A stretch of DNA of 64,000 nt from Okeania sp. SIO1I7 (lineage in GTDB: Bacteria > Cyanobacteriota > Cyanobacteriia > Cyanobacteriales > Microcoleaceae), in the NCBI GenBank assembly GCA_010672585.1, contig JAAHGF010000020.1, positions 89,826 through 153,825 of the forward strand, in the 5' to 3' direction. The position numbers and the translations under genes are program-made. The stretch's first letter is position 1; every line of letters starts with the position of its first letter. Below the pieces are notes generated by a model that did not search any database, was not told the DNA's origin, and saw nothing but the letters and a program-made list of their open reading frames with translations. Positions 45,494-54,780 of this stretch are shown here, in pieces.

Positions 45494-46690
45494 GTGGTTA
45501 CTACTCCAGAAAAAATTCAACAATCAACAGTTACTCCATCCGATCAAAAAGACAGAGTAGCAGTTTTATTAATGGGATATGGTGAAGTAGAAAGTTATGA
45601 AGATTTTGCTAATTATAACGAACAAGCTTTAAATTTACTTACTGCTAAATTTGCTCCTGTTCCTACCTGGATATACCCTCCCATTGCCAAATTATTAGCT
45701 ATTTTTGACTTGCATGAATGGAGTCATCAACATGGCAATTTTATCTCTCCTCATAATGCTATTTTTGAAAGTCAAAGAGCAGGAATTGAAAAAAATCTCC
45801 AAGCAAAATGGGGCGATCGCGTCAAAGTTTTCAAAGCTTTTAACTTCTGCGCTCCCCACTTACCAGAACAAGTATTAACACAAATAAAAGCTGAAGGATT
45901 TGATAAATTATTGATTTATCCTTTGCTCGTAGTTGACTCTATTTTTACCAGTGGAATTGCTGTCGAACAAGTTAATAAAGCCTTAGTGAAATTAGCAGAT
46001 AATACCGAACATTGGATTAAAGGTCAACGTTATATTCCTTCTTTTTATAACGAACCAGATTATATTAATCTAATGGCAAAAATGGTAGAAGAAGAAATTG
46101 CTAATGACTTAGCAGTTGCTCATTTACCATCTCAAATTGGCATTGTTTTAACTAATCATGGTTGTCCTCATGAAGCTAAAGGTTTTACTTCTGGAATTGA
46201 CGAAAGTCAGGCACTTTATGAGTTAGTGCGGGAACGTTTAATTAATCGTTTTCCTTTAATTTCTGTAGGTTGGTTAAATCACGATACTCCACTAATTGAC
46301 TGGACTCAACCAGATGCTAAAACTGCTGCTAAAAATCTTATAGAATTAGGTGCAACAGCTATTATATTTATGCCTATTGGTTTTGCCACAGAAAATCACG
46401 AAACATTATTAGATGTTGAGCATATTATTGAAGCAATACGTCGCAAATATCCAGAAGTAACTTATCGTCAAATGCCTTGTGTAAACGATCGCCCAGAATT
46501 TTTGAAGATGGCTGCTGATTGGGCTAACCTTTATATTGAGGAGTTGTTGAGTGAAAATGCTTTAGCTGTTAATCCTTCTTTAGCAGTGGCACAAGCGAAG
46601 AAAACTCATAGTCATAGTCACGGTGGGGAACATGGACATTCCCACGGTCATCATCACCATCACAACCATGACCACCATCATCATCATTAG
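45494..46690 (+). CDS. ferrochelatase/CbiX-like chelatase with His-rich tail
   Basis: A 398-residue protein with two chelatase-like halves. The start RVAVLLMGYGEVESYEDF and motifs such as VLTNHGCPHEAKGF (with a His-bearing loop) and IFMPIGFATENHETLLD match the ferrochelatase/CbiX (class II chelatase) fold. The last 35 residues are a His-rich tail (HSHSHGG, HGHSHGHHHHH) with about 20 His, suited to binding Ni, Co or Zn. Similar cyanobacterial proteins are annotated ferrochelatase, but this differs from the plain HemH. The metal is unknown. The start is GTG; the hemH copy would be elsewhere. Confidence 0.8.
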   Translation: MVTTPEKIQQSTVTPSDQKDRVAVLLMGYGEVESYEDFANYNEQALNLLTAKFAPVPTWIYPPIAKLLAIFDLHEWSHQHGNFISPHNAIFESQRAGIEKNLQAKWGDRVKVFKAFNFCAPHLPEQVLTQIKAEGFDKLLIYPLLVVDSIFTSGIAVEQVNKALVKLADNTEHWIKGQRYIPSFYNEPDYINLMAKMVEEEIANDLAVAHLPSQIGIVLTNHGCPHEAKGFTSGIDESQALYELVRERLINRFPLISVGWLNHDTPLIDWTQPDAKTAAKNLIELGATAIIFMPIGFATENHETLLDVEHIIEAIRRKYPEVTYRQMPCVNDRPEFLKMAADWANLYIEELLSENALAVNPSLAVAQAKKTHSHSHGGEHGHSHGHHHHHNHDHHHHH

Positions 46691-46893
46691 AAAGAATTCA
46701 GGAGTCAGGAGTCAGAAGTCAGGAGTGAGAATTTAACAGGAAAATTCTGTATGAGCTTAAGATGAATAAATTGGTTTAATTTCAATTACAAATCATCAGA
46801 TTAATTGGTTTTAAAATTAGTTACAGGTTTGAACTCCTGACTTCTTCTTCAAATAATTAATTTGTAAGCATTCAGCTATTAGCCATCATCTAG

Positions 46894-46957
46894 CCTCCTC
46901 CGGAGGAACTGCGGACTTCAGCAATAAGACCTTGTGCTTAAGGAGGAGGTTTAAATG
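46894..46957 (+). promoter_or_regulatory. hairpin that could hide a strong Shine-Dalgarno before a 9-codon frame
   Basis: CCTCCTCC (46894-46901) can pair with GGAGGAGG (46942-46949), which lies 5 bp before ATG 46955 (MNIDFGADF, stop). It is 340 bp upstream of proX. May be chance or a remnant. Confidence 0.2.
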
Positions 46958-47107
46958 AATATAGACTTTGGAGCTGACTTTTAGCCAGATTTTTCGTTTC
47001 TTAATTAAATATTGCTTTTAGTGAGTGATAAAAGCAATAGCTGATAGCTGATAGCTGACGGCTGAATGCTTACATTAATTTTCTAATATTCAACTCTAGA
47101 AATAATT

Positions 47108-47147
47108 AGCGATCGCCTGCGAATTTTTGCCAACAAATAATTTTGAT
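47108..47147 (+). repeat. 40-bp remnant copy of an internal proX segment
   Basis: GCGATCGCCTGCGAATTTTT-GCCAACAAATAATTTT matches proX at 48089-48125 (coding DRLRIFANKEF) with few differences. It lies 160 bp upstream of the intact gene, in the same orientation. The rest of the gap 46691-47306 holds GTCAGGA heptamers and no gene. Confidence 0.75.
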
Positions 47148-47306
47148 TTCGCTGATTAATGCCCTAGCATCTCGTAATTTAGTGCATAATTTTTGCCTAT
47201 AAAAATATAGAATAATTAAGCTTTTATAAAGTTTTTGGATAATCAAATATTTGAGGATATAGTCTACCTAAATAATCTTTATTATTAAGTTAATTACAAC
47301 TGTTTA

Positions 47307-48323
47307 ATGAAAGAAAAATTCAGGGAACTTGCTTTAGGAATAACTTTGACAACTTTGTTCATAGGTTTAATTGCCTGTCAATCAAATTCGTCTGTTAAAA
47401 AAACTAAAGTTCGTGCTGCCCATAGTAATTGGATCGAAGAACATTTCCAAACCGAGATTGTGAATATTGGTCTTGAAAAACTTGGTTATCAGATTGAAAA
47501 ACCGAAAGAAATTGACTACCCTGCTATTTATTTGTCTGTTGCTAATGGAGACCTAGATTATAGTACAATAGGCGGTGAAAAGGCACACCAAGAATATTTT
47601 AATAATGCTGGGGGTGAAAAAAAGTTAGAGCGAGTTGGAGTTCTAACTCCTGATGTGATACAAGGTTATCAAATCGATAAAAAAACTGCCGATAAATATA
47701 AAATTACAAATCTTGGACAACTTAAAGACCCAAAAATTGCTCAACTATTTGATTCGGATGGTAATGGTAAAGCTAATTTAGTCGGTTGTAATCCTGGTTG
47801 GTTTTGTGAACGAATAATCGATCATCAGATCAAAGCTTATGGACTGGAAGATACAGTTGAACACAATAGAGGACAATACATTATTTTACTTGCAGATGTT
47901 ATTAGTCGCTACCAGCAAGGGAAAAGCGTTCTCTACTATGCTTATAATCCTCACTGGATATCTACAGTCTTGCAACCAAACAAAGATATAATTTGGTTGG
48001 AAGTTCCCTTTACCTCTCTTCCAGAATCCCAGAAGAATATAACAGAAAAAGACACCACTATAGAAGGTAAAAATCTTGGGTTTGCTGTCGATCGCCTGCG
48101 AATTTTTGCCAACAAAGAATTTTTAGCAGCTAACCCAGTTGCCAAACGTTGGTTTGAACTGGTTCAAATTCCGACAGAGGATATGAATGTTGAAAGTCTA
48201 TATATTAAAGATGGTGAAGATTCTCCAGAGGATATCCGTCGCCATGCCAAAGAGTGGATTGAAAATAATCAAGAGTTGTTTGATCGTTGGTTAGAAGAAG
48301 CAAAAAAGGCAGAAGATATTTGA
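47307..48323 (+). CDS. proX: glycine betaine/proline ABC transporter substrate-binding lipoprotein
   Basis: A 338-residue ProX-type binding protein. A lipoprotein signal peptide ends LIAC with lipid-modified Cys 24. The body has the ProX pattern (ANGDLDYST, LTPDVIQGYQIDKKTADKYK-ITNLGQLKDP, YYAYNPHWI). It binds betaine-like osmolytes and hands them to a ProVW permease in osmoprotection. No proV or proW is nearby, so the partners are elsewhere or the gene is an orphan. An upstream 40-bp remnant suggests a past duplication. Confidence 0.9.
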   Translation: MKEKFRELALGITLTTLFIGLIACQSNSSVKKTKVRAAHSNWIEEHFQTEIVNIGLEKLGYQIEKPKEIDYPAIYLSVANGDLDYSTIGGEKAHQEYFNNAGGEKKLERVGVLTPDVIQGYQIDKKTADKYKITNLGQLKDPKIAQLFDSDGNGKANLVGCNPGWFCERIIDHQIKAYGLEDTVEHNRGQYIILLADVISRYQQGKSVLYYAYNPHWISTVLQPNKDIIWLEVPFTSLPESQKNITEKDTTIEGKNLGFAVDRLRIFANKEFLAANPVAKRWFELVQIPTEDMNVESLYIKDGEDSPEDIRRHAKEWIENNQELFDRWLEEAKKAEDI

Positions 48324-48920
48324 CTGAGACTCAAGTAGTTACTTTGCAAACTTTCTTTGAATTTTGAGCAAAAAATAAGGTCTCAAGTCTCCCCTTTTAA
48401 CCCACATTCCGCACCACAAAATGTAGTATAGAATCAGGAGTCAGGAGACAACCCACCCCTCGCTCCTCCCCCGACCGTGGAGGGGGAAGACAGGAGACAG
48501 AATTTTAGAAGTAAATCATAGCTGCCGTGATTGAGTAATCATGTATAGCAAGTATTTATATCATGTCCGGTAGCATCGGTATTGTATAGAGAAGGTAAGG
48601 AAGAAGGAAGAAGGAAGAAGGAAGAAGGAAGAAGCTTTAAGAGAAGGAAAAACCTTATATGGCGCTAGATATTTCCCCAACTTTATACACAAACGCGCCC
48701 CAACGGACATGATATTATGCGTAAATTTTTTACTCGGAATTTGATCGACGAAAAAAGTAATTGAGATGATTTGCATAGTATAAATACCTGCCAAGCTACG
48801 GATTTATATACTACTTTTAACAATACAAATTGAAGTGCGGAATACGGGTTTTAAGGCAATGAAAAAAGCTAGCTTCAGTATTTAAAACTGATAACTGATA
48901 ACTGATAACTGATAACTGAA
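48324..48920. repeat. gap with repeats: CATGATATCC element ends, GAAGGAA array and TAACTGA array
   Basis: 48560-48590 has ATCATGTCCGGTAGCATCGG, and 48704-48716 has GGACATGATATTA in inverse orientation, flanking a 48598-48635 GAAGGAA run; the three together look like a MITE with a heptamer array inside. 48887-48920 is (TGATAAC)n touching the next stop codon. No gene seen. Confidence 0.75.
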
Positions 48921-49841
48921 TTAATCCCACTTAATTTTTTTTCCAGATTCCAGAGCGTAGTAAAGTTCTAATCTATCCTGATTATTCAAAGTCATCTGAA
49001 AAGTAGAACCATCTTCTATCTTTTTAAAGAAGAGGATAAATTCACGATCTTTTTGAAATAACTTAACTTCGTAATCTTTAACTTTTCCCCGGTCGAGCAA
49101 CTCAGCATTTTGAGGTTCAGAAACTTTGACTATACTTCCAAATTTATTACCAATTTTCATATCTGATAGTGCCGTAAATTTTCCTAGACCTCGACCTAAA
49201 AGTGAAGTTTTATATGTTTCGATTTTAGGCATTGGGTACTTATTTTTCAGTTCTGGAGACGACCATTTATAGTAATCAAAAAATGACAGTGGGATGTAAG
49301 AATCAGCCACATATTTAAGGTCTGATGAAGTTGAACGAGCTTCCGAAGATACAGAGACAATCATTCCCATATTAACTAAACTTTCAACAAGTGGTTTAAA
49401 ATCCTTATCTCCAGATAGTAAAACTGCTTTTACCATGTTGTTGCGAATAGCGTGATTCATCATATCTACTGTGAGGAGAATATGAACTTCTTTTTGACCT
49501 TTTTTTGTCAAATTTCCTAGCTTAACGTGATATTCTTCTAGAGAACGAATTTGATTAAAATAATCTTTTTGTTGAGATACACGCTCTTCAAAATCTGTTT
49601 GGTCCTCATACTTACGTTGAATCCGGTCTATATAGTCATAATAGAAAACTTTTCGAGCATCAAAAAAATTTTTTATAGCATTAAAATCAATGTTATTATT
49701 GTCATTTATGACTTCATTTCCAAACCATTTAGAAGTGGAGTCTATATAACTTTCTCTTAGGTAACTTCCATCAATAAATAAATAAGTTACTTTTGAAGAT
49801 TGTAGATTGATAGGATTATGAGTATTTGACATTTGTGGCAA
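48921..49841 (-). CDS. NYN-domain (LabA/DUF88-like) protein 1
   Basis: A 306-residue protein with an N-terminal NYN/PIN-like RNase domain. Conserved acidic residues lie in TYLFIDGSYLRES, LTVDMMNHAIRNN and LLSGDKDFKPLVESL. The C-terminal 90 residues (GNKFGSIVKVSEPQ..., VKLFQKDREFILFFKKIEDG) form a small beta domain shared with the paralogue at 53929-54780. NYN proteins often cleave RNA and several sit in defence clusters. Here the two paralogues bracket a restriction-modification group. ATG at 49841 (or the internal ATG of MSNTHNP). Confidence 0.85.
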   Translation of the reverse strand: MPQMSNTHNPINLQSSKVTYLFIDGSYLRESYIDSTSKWFGNEVINDNNNIDFNAIKNFFDARKVFYYDYIDRIQRKYEDQTDFEERVSQQKDYFNQIRSLEEYHVKLGNLTKKGQKEVHILLTVDMMNHAIRNNMVKAVLLSGDKDFKPLVESLVNMGMIVSVSSEARSTSSDLKYVADSYIPLSFFDYYKWSSPELKNKYPMPKIETYKTSLLGRGLGKFTALSDMKIGNKFGSIVKVSEPQNAELLDRGKVKDYEVKLFQKDREFILFFKKIEDGSTFQMTLNNQDRLELYYALESGKKIKWD

Positions 49842-49875
49842 TAAATCTATATTTTATACTTGAACTTTATATTAC

Positions 49876-49967
49876 AGGACTTATGCATAACCACTATATA
49901 TATAGTAGGGGTGAACGGCCGTTAACCCCTACTATTGGTGTATGATTTCACCTTTTGCGTAAGTCCT
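49876..49967. repeat. AGGACTTACGC MITE-like element with inner palindrome
   Basis: 92 bp from AGGACTTATGCATAA to TTTTGCGTAAGTCCT. Inside is the 28-bp palindrome at 49905-49932, GTAGGGGTGAACGG/CCGTTAACCCCTAC (one mismatch). Confidence 0.9.
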
Positions 49968-50132
49968 AATTACATATATTGTAGCTGTCTAACATACCCT
50001 TTAACTAAATAATCTCTTACTTAAGATTAACTTAACAAAATACTATAATTGTTAAGCTTCAATCAACATATTTGATTAATTTTTCTAAAAAAGATTGGCC
50101 AGCTTTTTCTAAATCAGAGTCAAGAGCAAATT

Positions 50133-50231
50133 TCAAACTACTACTGTACCTACCTGTCCGCGATATAAATTTACTTCTGGTAAGTCTTCTGTAAGAGCTA
50201 CTATGTCTAATAATTTAGTTGTTTCATTCAT
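50133..50231 (-). pseudogene. truncated DUF4926 protein, copy 1
   Basis: 32 codons: MNETTKLLDIVALTEDLPEV-NLYRGQVGTVVV, then TGA. The DUF4926 family goes on for another 30 or so residues after GTVV. A second, shorter remnant with the same start is at 53858-53893. DUF4926 proteins are small stand-alone partners of unknown role. No gene seen between here and 50319. Confidence 0.65.
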
Positions 50232-50319
50232 ATTTTTACCGTTAATATTGTCATCTCTAAGTTCATTTATTATACTATAGAACTAATTGTTTAATAATAA
50301 TTAAAGTCTCACTTAAAGA

Positions 50320-51180
50320 ATGAGTAAGTTAATAGCTTTTGGATGGTATGGAGGAAAATTTAATCATCTTGATTGGTTATTGCCACTGTTACCAGAAACG
50401 CAACATTACTGTGAACCTTTTGGTGGTTCGGCAGCAGTTTTATTGAATAGAAAACCCTCTGCTGTAGAAACCTATAACGATCTAGATGGAGAAGTTGTTA
50501 ACTTTTTTAGAATGTTAAGGGACTCTCAAGAAGAACTCATTCAAGCGATCGCTCTTACTCCCTTTTCTAGAGAAGAATTTAAAATAGCTCTGACACCACC
50601 TACAGAAAAAATTTCTGATTTAGAACGTGCGCGTCGTTTTTTTGTCCGAGCAAGACAGGTCAGAACGGGATTAGCTCAAACTGCGAGTGTAGGAAGGTGG
50701 GCACATTGTAAGCTAACAACCAGAGCAGGAATGGCAGGTGCTGTTTCCCGTTGGTTAGGTAGTGTAGAGGGATTATCGGAAATTGTGCAAAGGTTATTGC
50801 GGGTGCAAATTGAACATTCTCCAGCTATTGAAGTTATCAAACGTTTTGATAGTGAAGAAACACTTTTTTATTGCGATCCTCCCTATCCCCACGACTCGCG
50901 GACGGATACAAAAGCTTACAGGTATGAAATGACTGATGACGAACACAGAAAATTAGCTGAAGTGCTGCATAGTGTTCAAGGTAAAGTTGCCATTTCTGGA
51001 TATCATTGTCAATTATTTGATACCCTTTATCAAGACTGGTATTGTATTGATGCTCCAGCAAAAAAAGCTCATTCGACTAACACTGGTACCGATGGAAAAA
51101 AGCAAAACCGGGTTGAAGTTTTGTGGGTAAATTATCAATTATCAGAACAGGAGGTTAAGTGTCAGAACCCTAACCTCTAA
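50320..51180 (+). CDS. D12-class N6-adenine DNA methyltransferase
   Basis: A 286-residue Dam-type (D12) methylase. The SAM motif is FGWYGGKF near 8-15 and EPFGGSAAV near 32; the catalytic motif FYCDPPYPHD is near 185. Enzymes of this class methylate adenine in GATC or similar short sites; the target here is unknown. No endonuclease is next to it on the same strand, so it may be an orphan or phage-derived. The C-terminal KQNRVEVLWVNY is typical. ATG at 50320. Confidence 0.92.
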   Translation: MSKLIAFGWYGGKFNHLDWLLPLLPETQHYCEPFGGSAAVLLNRKPSAVETYNDLDGEVVNFFRMLRDSQEELIQAIALTPFSREEFKIALTPPTEKISDLERARRFFVRARQVRTGLAQTASVGRWAHCKLTTRAGMAGAVSRWLGSVEGLSEIVQRLLRVQIEHSPAIEVIKRFDSEETLFYCDPPYPHDSRTDTKAYRYEMTDDEHRKLAEVLHSVQGKVAISGYHCQLFDTLYQDWYCIDAPAKKAHSTNTGTDGKKQNRVEVLWVNYQLSEQEVKCQNPNL

Positions 51181-51203
51181 CCATCAAGCTAAAGAAATTT
51201 AGC

Positions 51204-52754
51204 CTAACTTTTGAAACTTGGTATAATCTCAATAATTTTATCTGCTGGAACATTACCAAGCTCTCTAGGTTCTAACTTATGTAAACCACCCCCATAAACT
51301 CGGCCTTTACTTATCAATATATCTAACGAAATTTGATTCAAAATCTGCCAAACTTTCCTGAGTATATCCGGCTTTTTCTTAAAAATATTCTCTAGCTCAA
51401 ATTTCGGATACAAAATCAAATAAACATTTGTTGCTGTTGCCTGAGAATGATTCAAAATAAATCTAAATGGTGTTTTTTTTAGGTCATTTTTACGCCCCAT
51501 ATAAGTACAAACTAACGCCGACGATTTACGATATTCCTGTTGATACCATAGTCGCCTATGTTTACACAAATAACGATTACTAATTCCCTTTTTGATTCCC
51601 ATCTGAAGATACTGCCAGAGAGAGGGATATTGAAATTGAATTTCATTCTTTGATAAATCACATGAAAGCAGAAATAACTGACGTTCTAAAATAGGATTAC
51701 CTAAAGCATCAGCTTCAATTTCATCAACTGAAAAATATCGCGGACTAGGTAAAATAGGAGTCAAAAATTCTGGAGGAAGTTGATATTTTGATATTTGTTC
51801 TGGCGTTAAAATAAAAAAATCGTTTGCCCCAGTTGCTAAACCACGTTTGATTGTAAATAATTCTGATAATTTGACTCCCTGACTATCAATGTTTATATTG
51901 CTATCTAATTTAGAAATATTTGTCCATTTATTAACATTTTTTAGTGCTTTAACAGATATCAATTGATATTTTTTTGGCTTAGTTAAGCTATCACTATATG
52001 TAAACTCAACTTGATGATTATCTGATGGAATTTTATTTCTAAACCAAACTACTGAAGAAGAGACAAGAGCATTTTTAAACTGCATATCTTTTGGCTCAAA
52101 GGAATGAACTCGTAATAATGTTACTTGAGTTAATAAATAATCTCTAATTTGCTGTCCATAATTCACATCCATAAAACCACTAGGAATTAACCATGCAGCC
52201 AAACAATTTTTAGCCATCCAGCCATGAGATATAAGTAGAAAATAACAATAAGTTCCTGCTAATTTACTGAGCTTTATTCCCGTTATCTTTTCTGTTAAAT
52301 TTTGCAATCTTAGTTTTTCATCTTTAGTTAAATGATGATGTCTGATATAGGGAGGATTACAGATTATTAAATTAGCTTTAGCTCCATCAAATTCTGGTGG
52401 ACTACAAGCTGTAAAATCAGCAATATTTAATTTTAATATTGTTTGACTCCAAAGCTGCCTCGCTTCTTGACCACAGTGAGAATCTATTTCATATCCAATA
52501 GCTTCATCAATCTCCGATATAGGAAATAAGTTTAATAGGGCAGAATAAAAAGCACCTGTTCCAAAAGCAGGATCGAGAAAGCGAATTTTGTGTTTAGGCA
52601 AAAGCTTTATACAATATTGAAGGATATCTTTTGCTAGTTCTGTTGGTGTAGCAAACTGACCAAGTTGATTTTTTTCAGCTTGAGTTTTAGTGGCATCAAG
52701 TTTGTTTTGTAAGTTTATTCTGGCTAATTCTTGAGTTTGATTTACTATCATCAT
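51204..52754 (-). CDS. N6-adenine methyltransferase of a XamI-like system
   Basis: A 516-residue gamma-class (TaqI/Eco57I-like) methylase. The SAM motif FLDPAFGTGAFYSALL is near 59, catalytic NPPYIRHHH near 131, and the C-terminal target-recognition domain covers about 280-510. It starts right at the stop of the endonuclease gene (TAG then ATG), so the two are one operon with the endonuclease first. Its specificity is predicted to match that of XamI, GTCGAC. The methylase call is firm. Confidence 0.92.
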   Translation of the reverse strand: MMIVNQTQELARINLQNKLDATKTQAEKNQLGQFATPTELAKDILQYCIKLLPKHKIRFLDPAFGTGAFYSALLNLFPISEIDEAIGYEIDSHCGQEARQLWSQTILKLNIADFTACSPPEFDGAKANLIICNPPYIRHHHLTKDEKLRLQNLTEKITGIKLSKLAGTYCYFLLISHGWMAKNCLAAWLIPSGFMDVNYGQQIRDYLLTQVTLLRVHSFEPKDMQFKNALVSSSVVWFRNKIPSDNHQVEFTYSDSLTKPKKYQLISVKALKNVNKWTNISKLDSNINIDSQGVKLSELFTIKRGLATGANDFFILTPEQISKYQLPPEFLTPILPSPRYFSVDEIEADALGNPILERQLFLLSCDLSKNEIQFQYPSLWQYLQMGIKKGISNRYLCKHRRLWYQQEYRKSSALVCTYMGRKNDLKKTPFRFILNHSQATATNVYLILYPKFELENIFKKKPDILRKVWQILNQISLDILISKGRVYGGGLHKLEPRELGNVPADKIIEIIPSFKS

Positions 52755-53741
52755 CTACACTCCAAATAGTGCTAAATCATCTATGCGATGTTCCCATATC
52801 CAGTCTATACCTTCAGCAGCTTCATAACCTAAATATCCACTATCAAAGTAGCCACATAAAAATAAAACAAAATTGATACTTTTGCCGTAGGTATTTCTTA
52901 ATTGATTAATTTTCATAGCTTCCTCTTTCCGTCTTTTATTTGTATTTGTATAATCGCCTGCTGACTTCGCTTCAATTAATAGTGGCAACTCACCAACTTG
53001 AGAATTAAACGGCATAATAATAGTATCAATAGGAATATTAATCTGTTTGCTACCTTTAGGTTGTTTTACTGATATATTCATCCGAAATGAAAAACTGCCT
53101 GGATTGAGTTGATTAAACTGTAAACCACTGCCAGTTTCAATGTAAGAATAACCTCTGTTTTCTAACCAATTTCTTATAGTAGAAAGTTGTCTTTGTTCTT
53201 GAGCATTACGAATAATAGGGTCAGCTACATTACCACATAAGCGATCGGCAACAATTGTCGCAGCTCTACTAACTTCTATATCGGTTGGTTGTCTATCACT
53301 TTCGAGCCAAGGAAAGATATCTTTATCTAGCAATCTAATAATAATTAGACAAATTTTATCAAGTTCAGAATTAATTTCTTCTGGATTCATTCGTGGCGGT
53401 ATTCGTAGTTTTTCTTCCATATTCTTAACAAGGTTAGGTCGTACATCAGCAAGTCCAATGAGTCGATCACGAGCAATAGGTGGCGCTGTTGCCATCCGTA
53501 AGATAGGCAAGATAAATGGGTGCTGATACAGTACCTCCCGTGAGATATTTGTGAAATTAGCTGTCAAAATTAATGTGGACTCAACCTGTTGAGTGGTACT
53601 AAGACGAGTTTCTTTGTATGTTATCGGGGCAAACTCAAGAAACCAATTATTGTAGAAATCTACTGACTGAGTAATATCTTTTTTCCACAGATGGGGTTTA
53701 TCTGCATTTACTGGCATCACTAAAACTTTTAAGCTCCTCAA
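52755..53741 (-). CDS. XamI-like type II restriction endonuclease (predicted GTCGAC)
   Basis: A 328-residue protein whose phrases KPHLWKKDITQSVDFYNNWFL, TLILTANFTNISREVL and PILRMATAPPIARDRLIGLA are what I remember of the XamI family. A nuclease-like core is seen later (INIPIDTIIMPFNSQ..., LPLLIEAKSAGDYTNTNKR-RKEE: Asp, then Glu-x-Lys). XamI is an isoschizomer of SalI. The operon order R then M without a visible C protein is common. Expected to cut unmethylated foreign DNA. Confidence 0.85.
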   Translation of the reverse strand: MRSLKVLVMPVNADKPHLWKKDITQSVDFYNNWFLEFAPITYKETRLSTTQQVESTLILTANFTNISREVLYQHPFILPILRMATAPPIARDRLIGLADVRPNLVKNMEEKLRIPPRMNPEEINSELDKICLIIIRLLDKDIFPWLESDRQPTDIEVSRAATIVADRLCGNVADPIIRNAQEQRQLSTIRNWLENRGYSYIETGSGLQFNQLNPGSFSFRMNISVKQPKGSKQINIPIDTIIMPFNSQVGELPLLIEAKSAGDYTNTNKRRKEEAMKINQLRNTYGKSINFVLFLCGYFDSGYLGYEAAEGIDWIWEHRIDDLALFGV

Positions 53742-53857
53742 ATAATAACTTTAAACTACAAGCGGAATGTTAGGTTGAAACAACTTATCAACAGGCAACA
53801 GCTAACAAAATAGGGACGTTGCATGGAACGTTCCTACAGGGTTATAATTTTCAGGAC

Positions 53858-53893
53858 TTATGCAAAGTCTAATAATTTGATTGTTTCATTCAT
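53858..53893 (-). pseudogene. DUF4926 remnant, copy 2, cut off by a MITE end
   Basis: ATG 53893 opens MNETIKLLDF, nearly identical in DNA to the start at 50231. After ten codons the sequence runs into the AGGACTTATGCA end of a MITE-like element (53853-53864), where it stops. Near 53811-53840 lies a palindrome AGGGACGTTGCATGGAACGTTCCT. Confidence 0.6.
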
Positions 53894-53928
53894 ATTTTCA
53901 CTTTCAATTATTATAGTTGCAAATTAAT

Positions 53929-54780
53929 TCAATCCCATTCAATTTCTTTTCCATACTTTATGGAGTAATAAATTTCTGGTCTGTCTTTAATATCTGAACT
54001 TATTCTTAAAGGATAACCATCTTCTATCTTCTCAAAAAAGAGAATAAACTCATTATCTTTTTGAAATAATTCTGCCTTGTAACCATTGACTTTGATTTTT
54101 CCCTGCTTAAGTAAGTGAGCATCATTACTAGGTCTTTGTCGATCAATTTTGGGTATTGGATACTTATTTCTCAATTCTTGGGGTGACCACTGACAGTAAA
54201 TCTCAAGTGATAGAGGTCTGTAATTATCAGCAGCATATCTAAATTCTGAGGAAGTTGAAAGAGGCTCGGAAACTATTATTACATACATTCCCATACTAAC
54301 TAGACTTTCAACAACTGGTTTAAAATCTCGATCGCCAGCAATTAAAACTGCATTGGTCATGTTATTACGAATCGTGTGATTCATCATATCTACAGTTAAT
54401 AGAACATCCACTTCTTTTTGACGTTTATTGTTTGGACTACCTACCAAACTTCCTAACTTAACGTGATATCCTTCTAGAGAACGAATTTGATTAAAATCAT
54501 CCTTTTGTTGAGATACACGAGCTTTAAAATCTTCTTCTTTCTCATTTTTATTCTGAATTTCATCAAGGCAGTCATAATAGAAAACTTTTTTAGCTTTAAA
54601 ATGACTTTTGATTGCAGCAAAGTCAATATCTCTGCCATCTCCAACGTCATTACCAAACCATTGAGAAGTGCAGTCTTTATAACTTCTCCTTAAGTAACCT
54701 CCATCAATAAATAAATAGGTTATTTCTGGTGGTTCATTACTGGGAGCAGGAGGAATAAATGTAATTCCCATTTTTTGCAA
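53929..54780 (-). CDS. NYN-domain (LabA/DUF88-like) protein 2, paralogue
   Basis: A 283-residue paralogue of the protein at 48921-49841, with long shared segments (TYLFIDGGYLRRSYKDCTSQ-WFGNDV, VSQQKDDFNQIRSLEGYHVK, DMMNHTIRNNMTNAVLIAGD, WSPQELRNKYPIPKI, ELFQKDNEFILFFEKIEDG). The acidic NYN residues are intact. The region corresponding to the linker GRGLGKFTALSDMKIGNKFG of the first copy is missing here. Both start near TTTTTG-rich A+T tracts. Confidence 0.85.
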   Translation of the reverse strand: MQKMGITFIPPAPSNEPPEITYLFIDGGYLRRSYKDCTSQWFGNDVGDGRDIDFAAIKSHFKAKKVFYYDCLDEIQNKNEKEEDFKARVSQQKDDFNQIRSLEGYHVKLGSLVGSPNNKRQKEVDVLLTVDMMNHTIRNNMTNAVLIAGDRDFKPVVESLVSMGMYVIIVSEPLSTSSEFRYAADNYRPLSLEIYCQWSPQELRNKYPIPKIDRQRPSNDAHLLKQGKIKVNGYKAELFQKDNEFILFFEKIEDGYPLRISSDIKDRPEIYYSIKYGKEIEWD

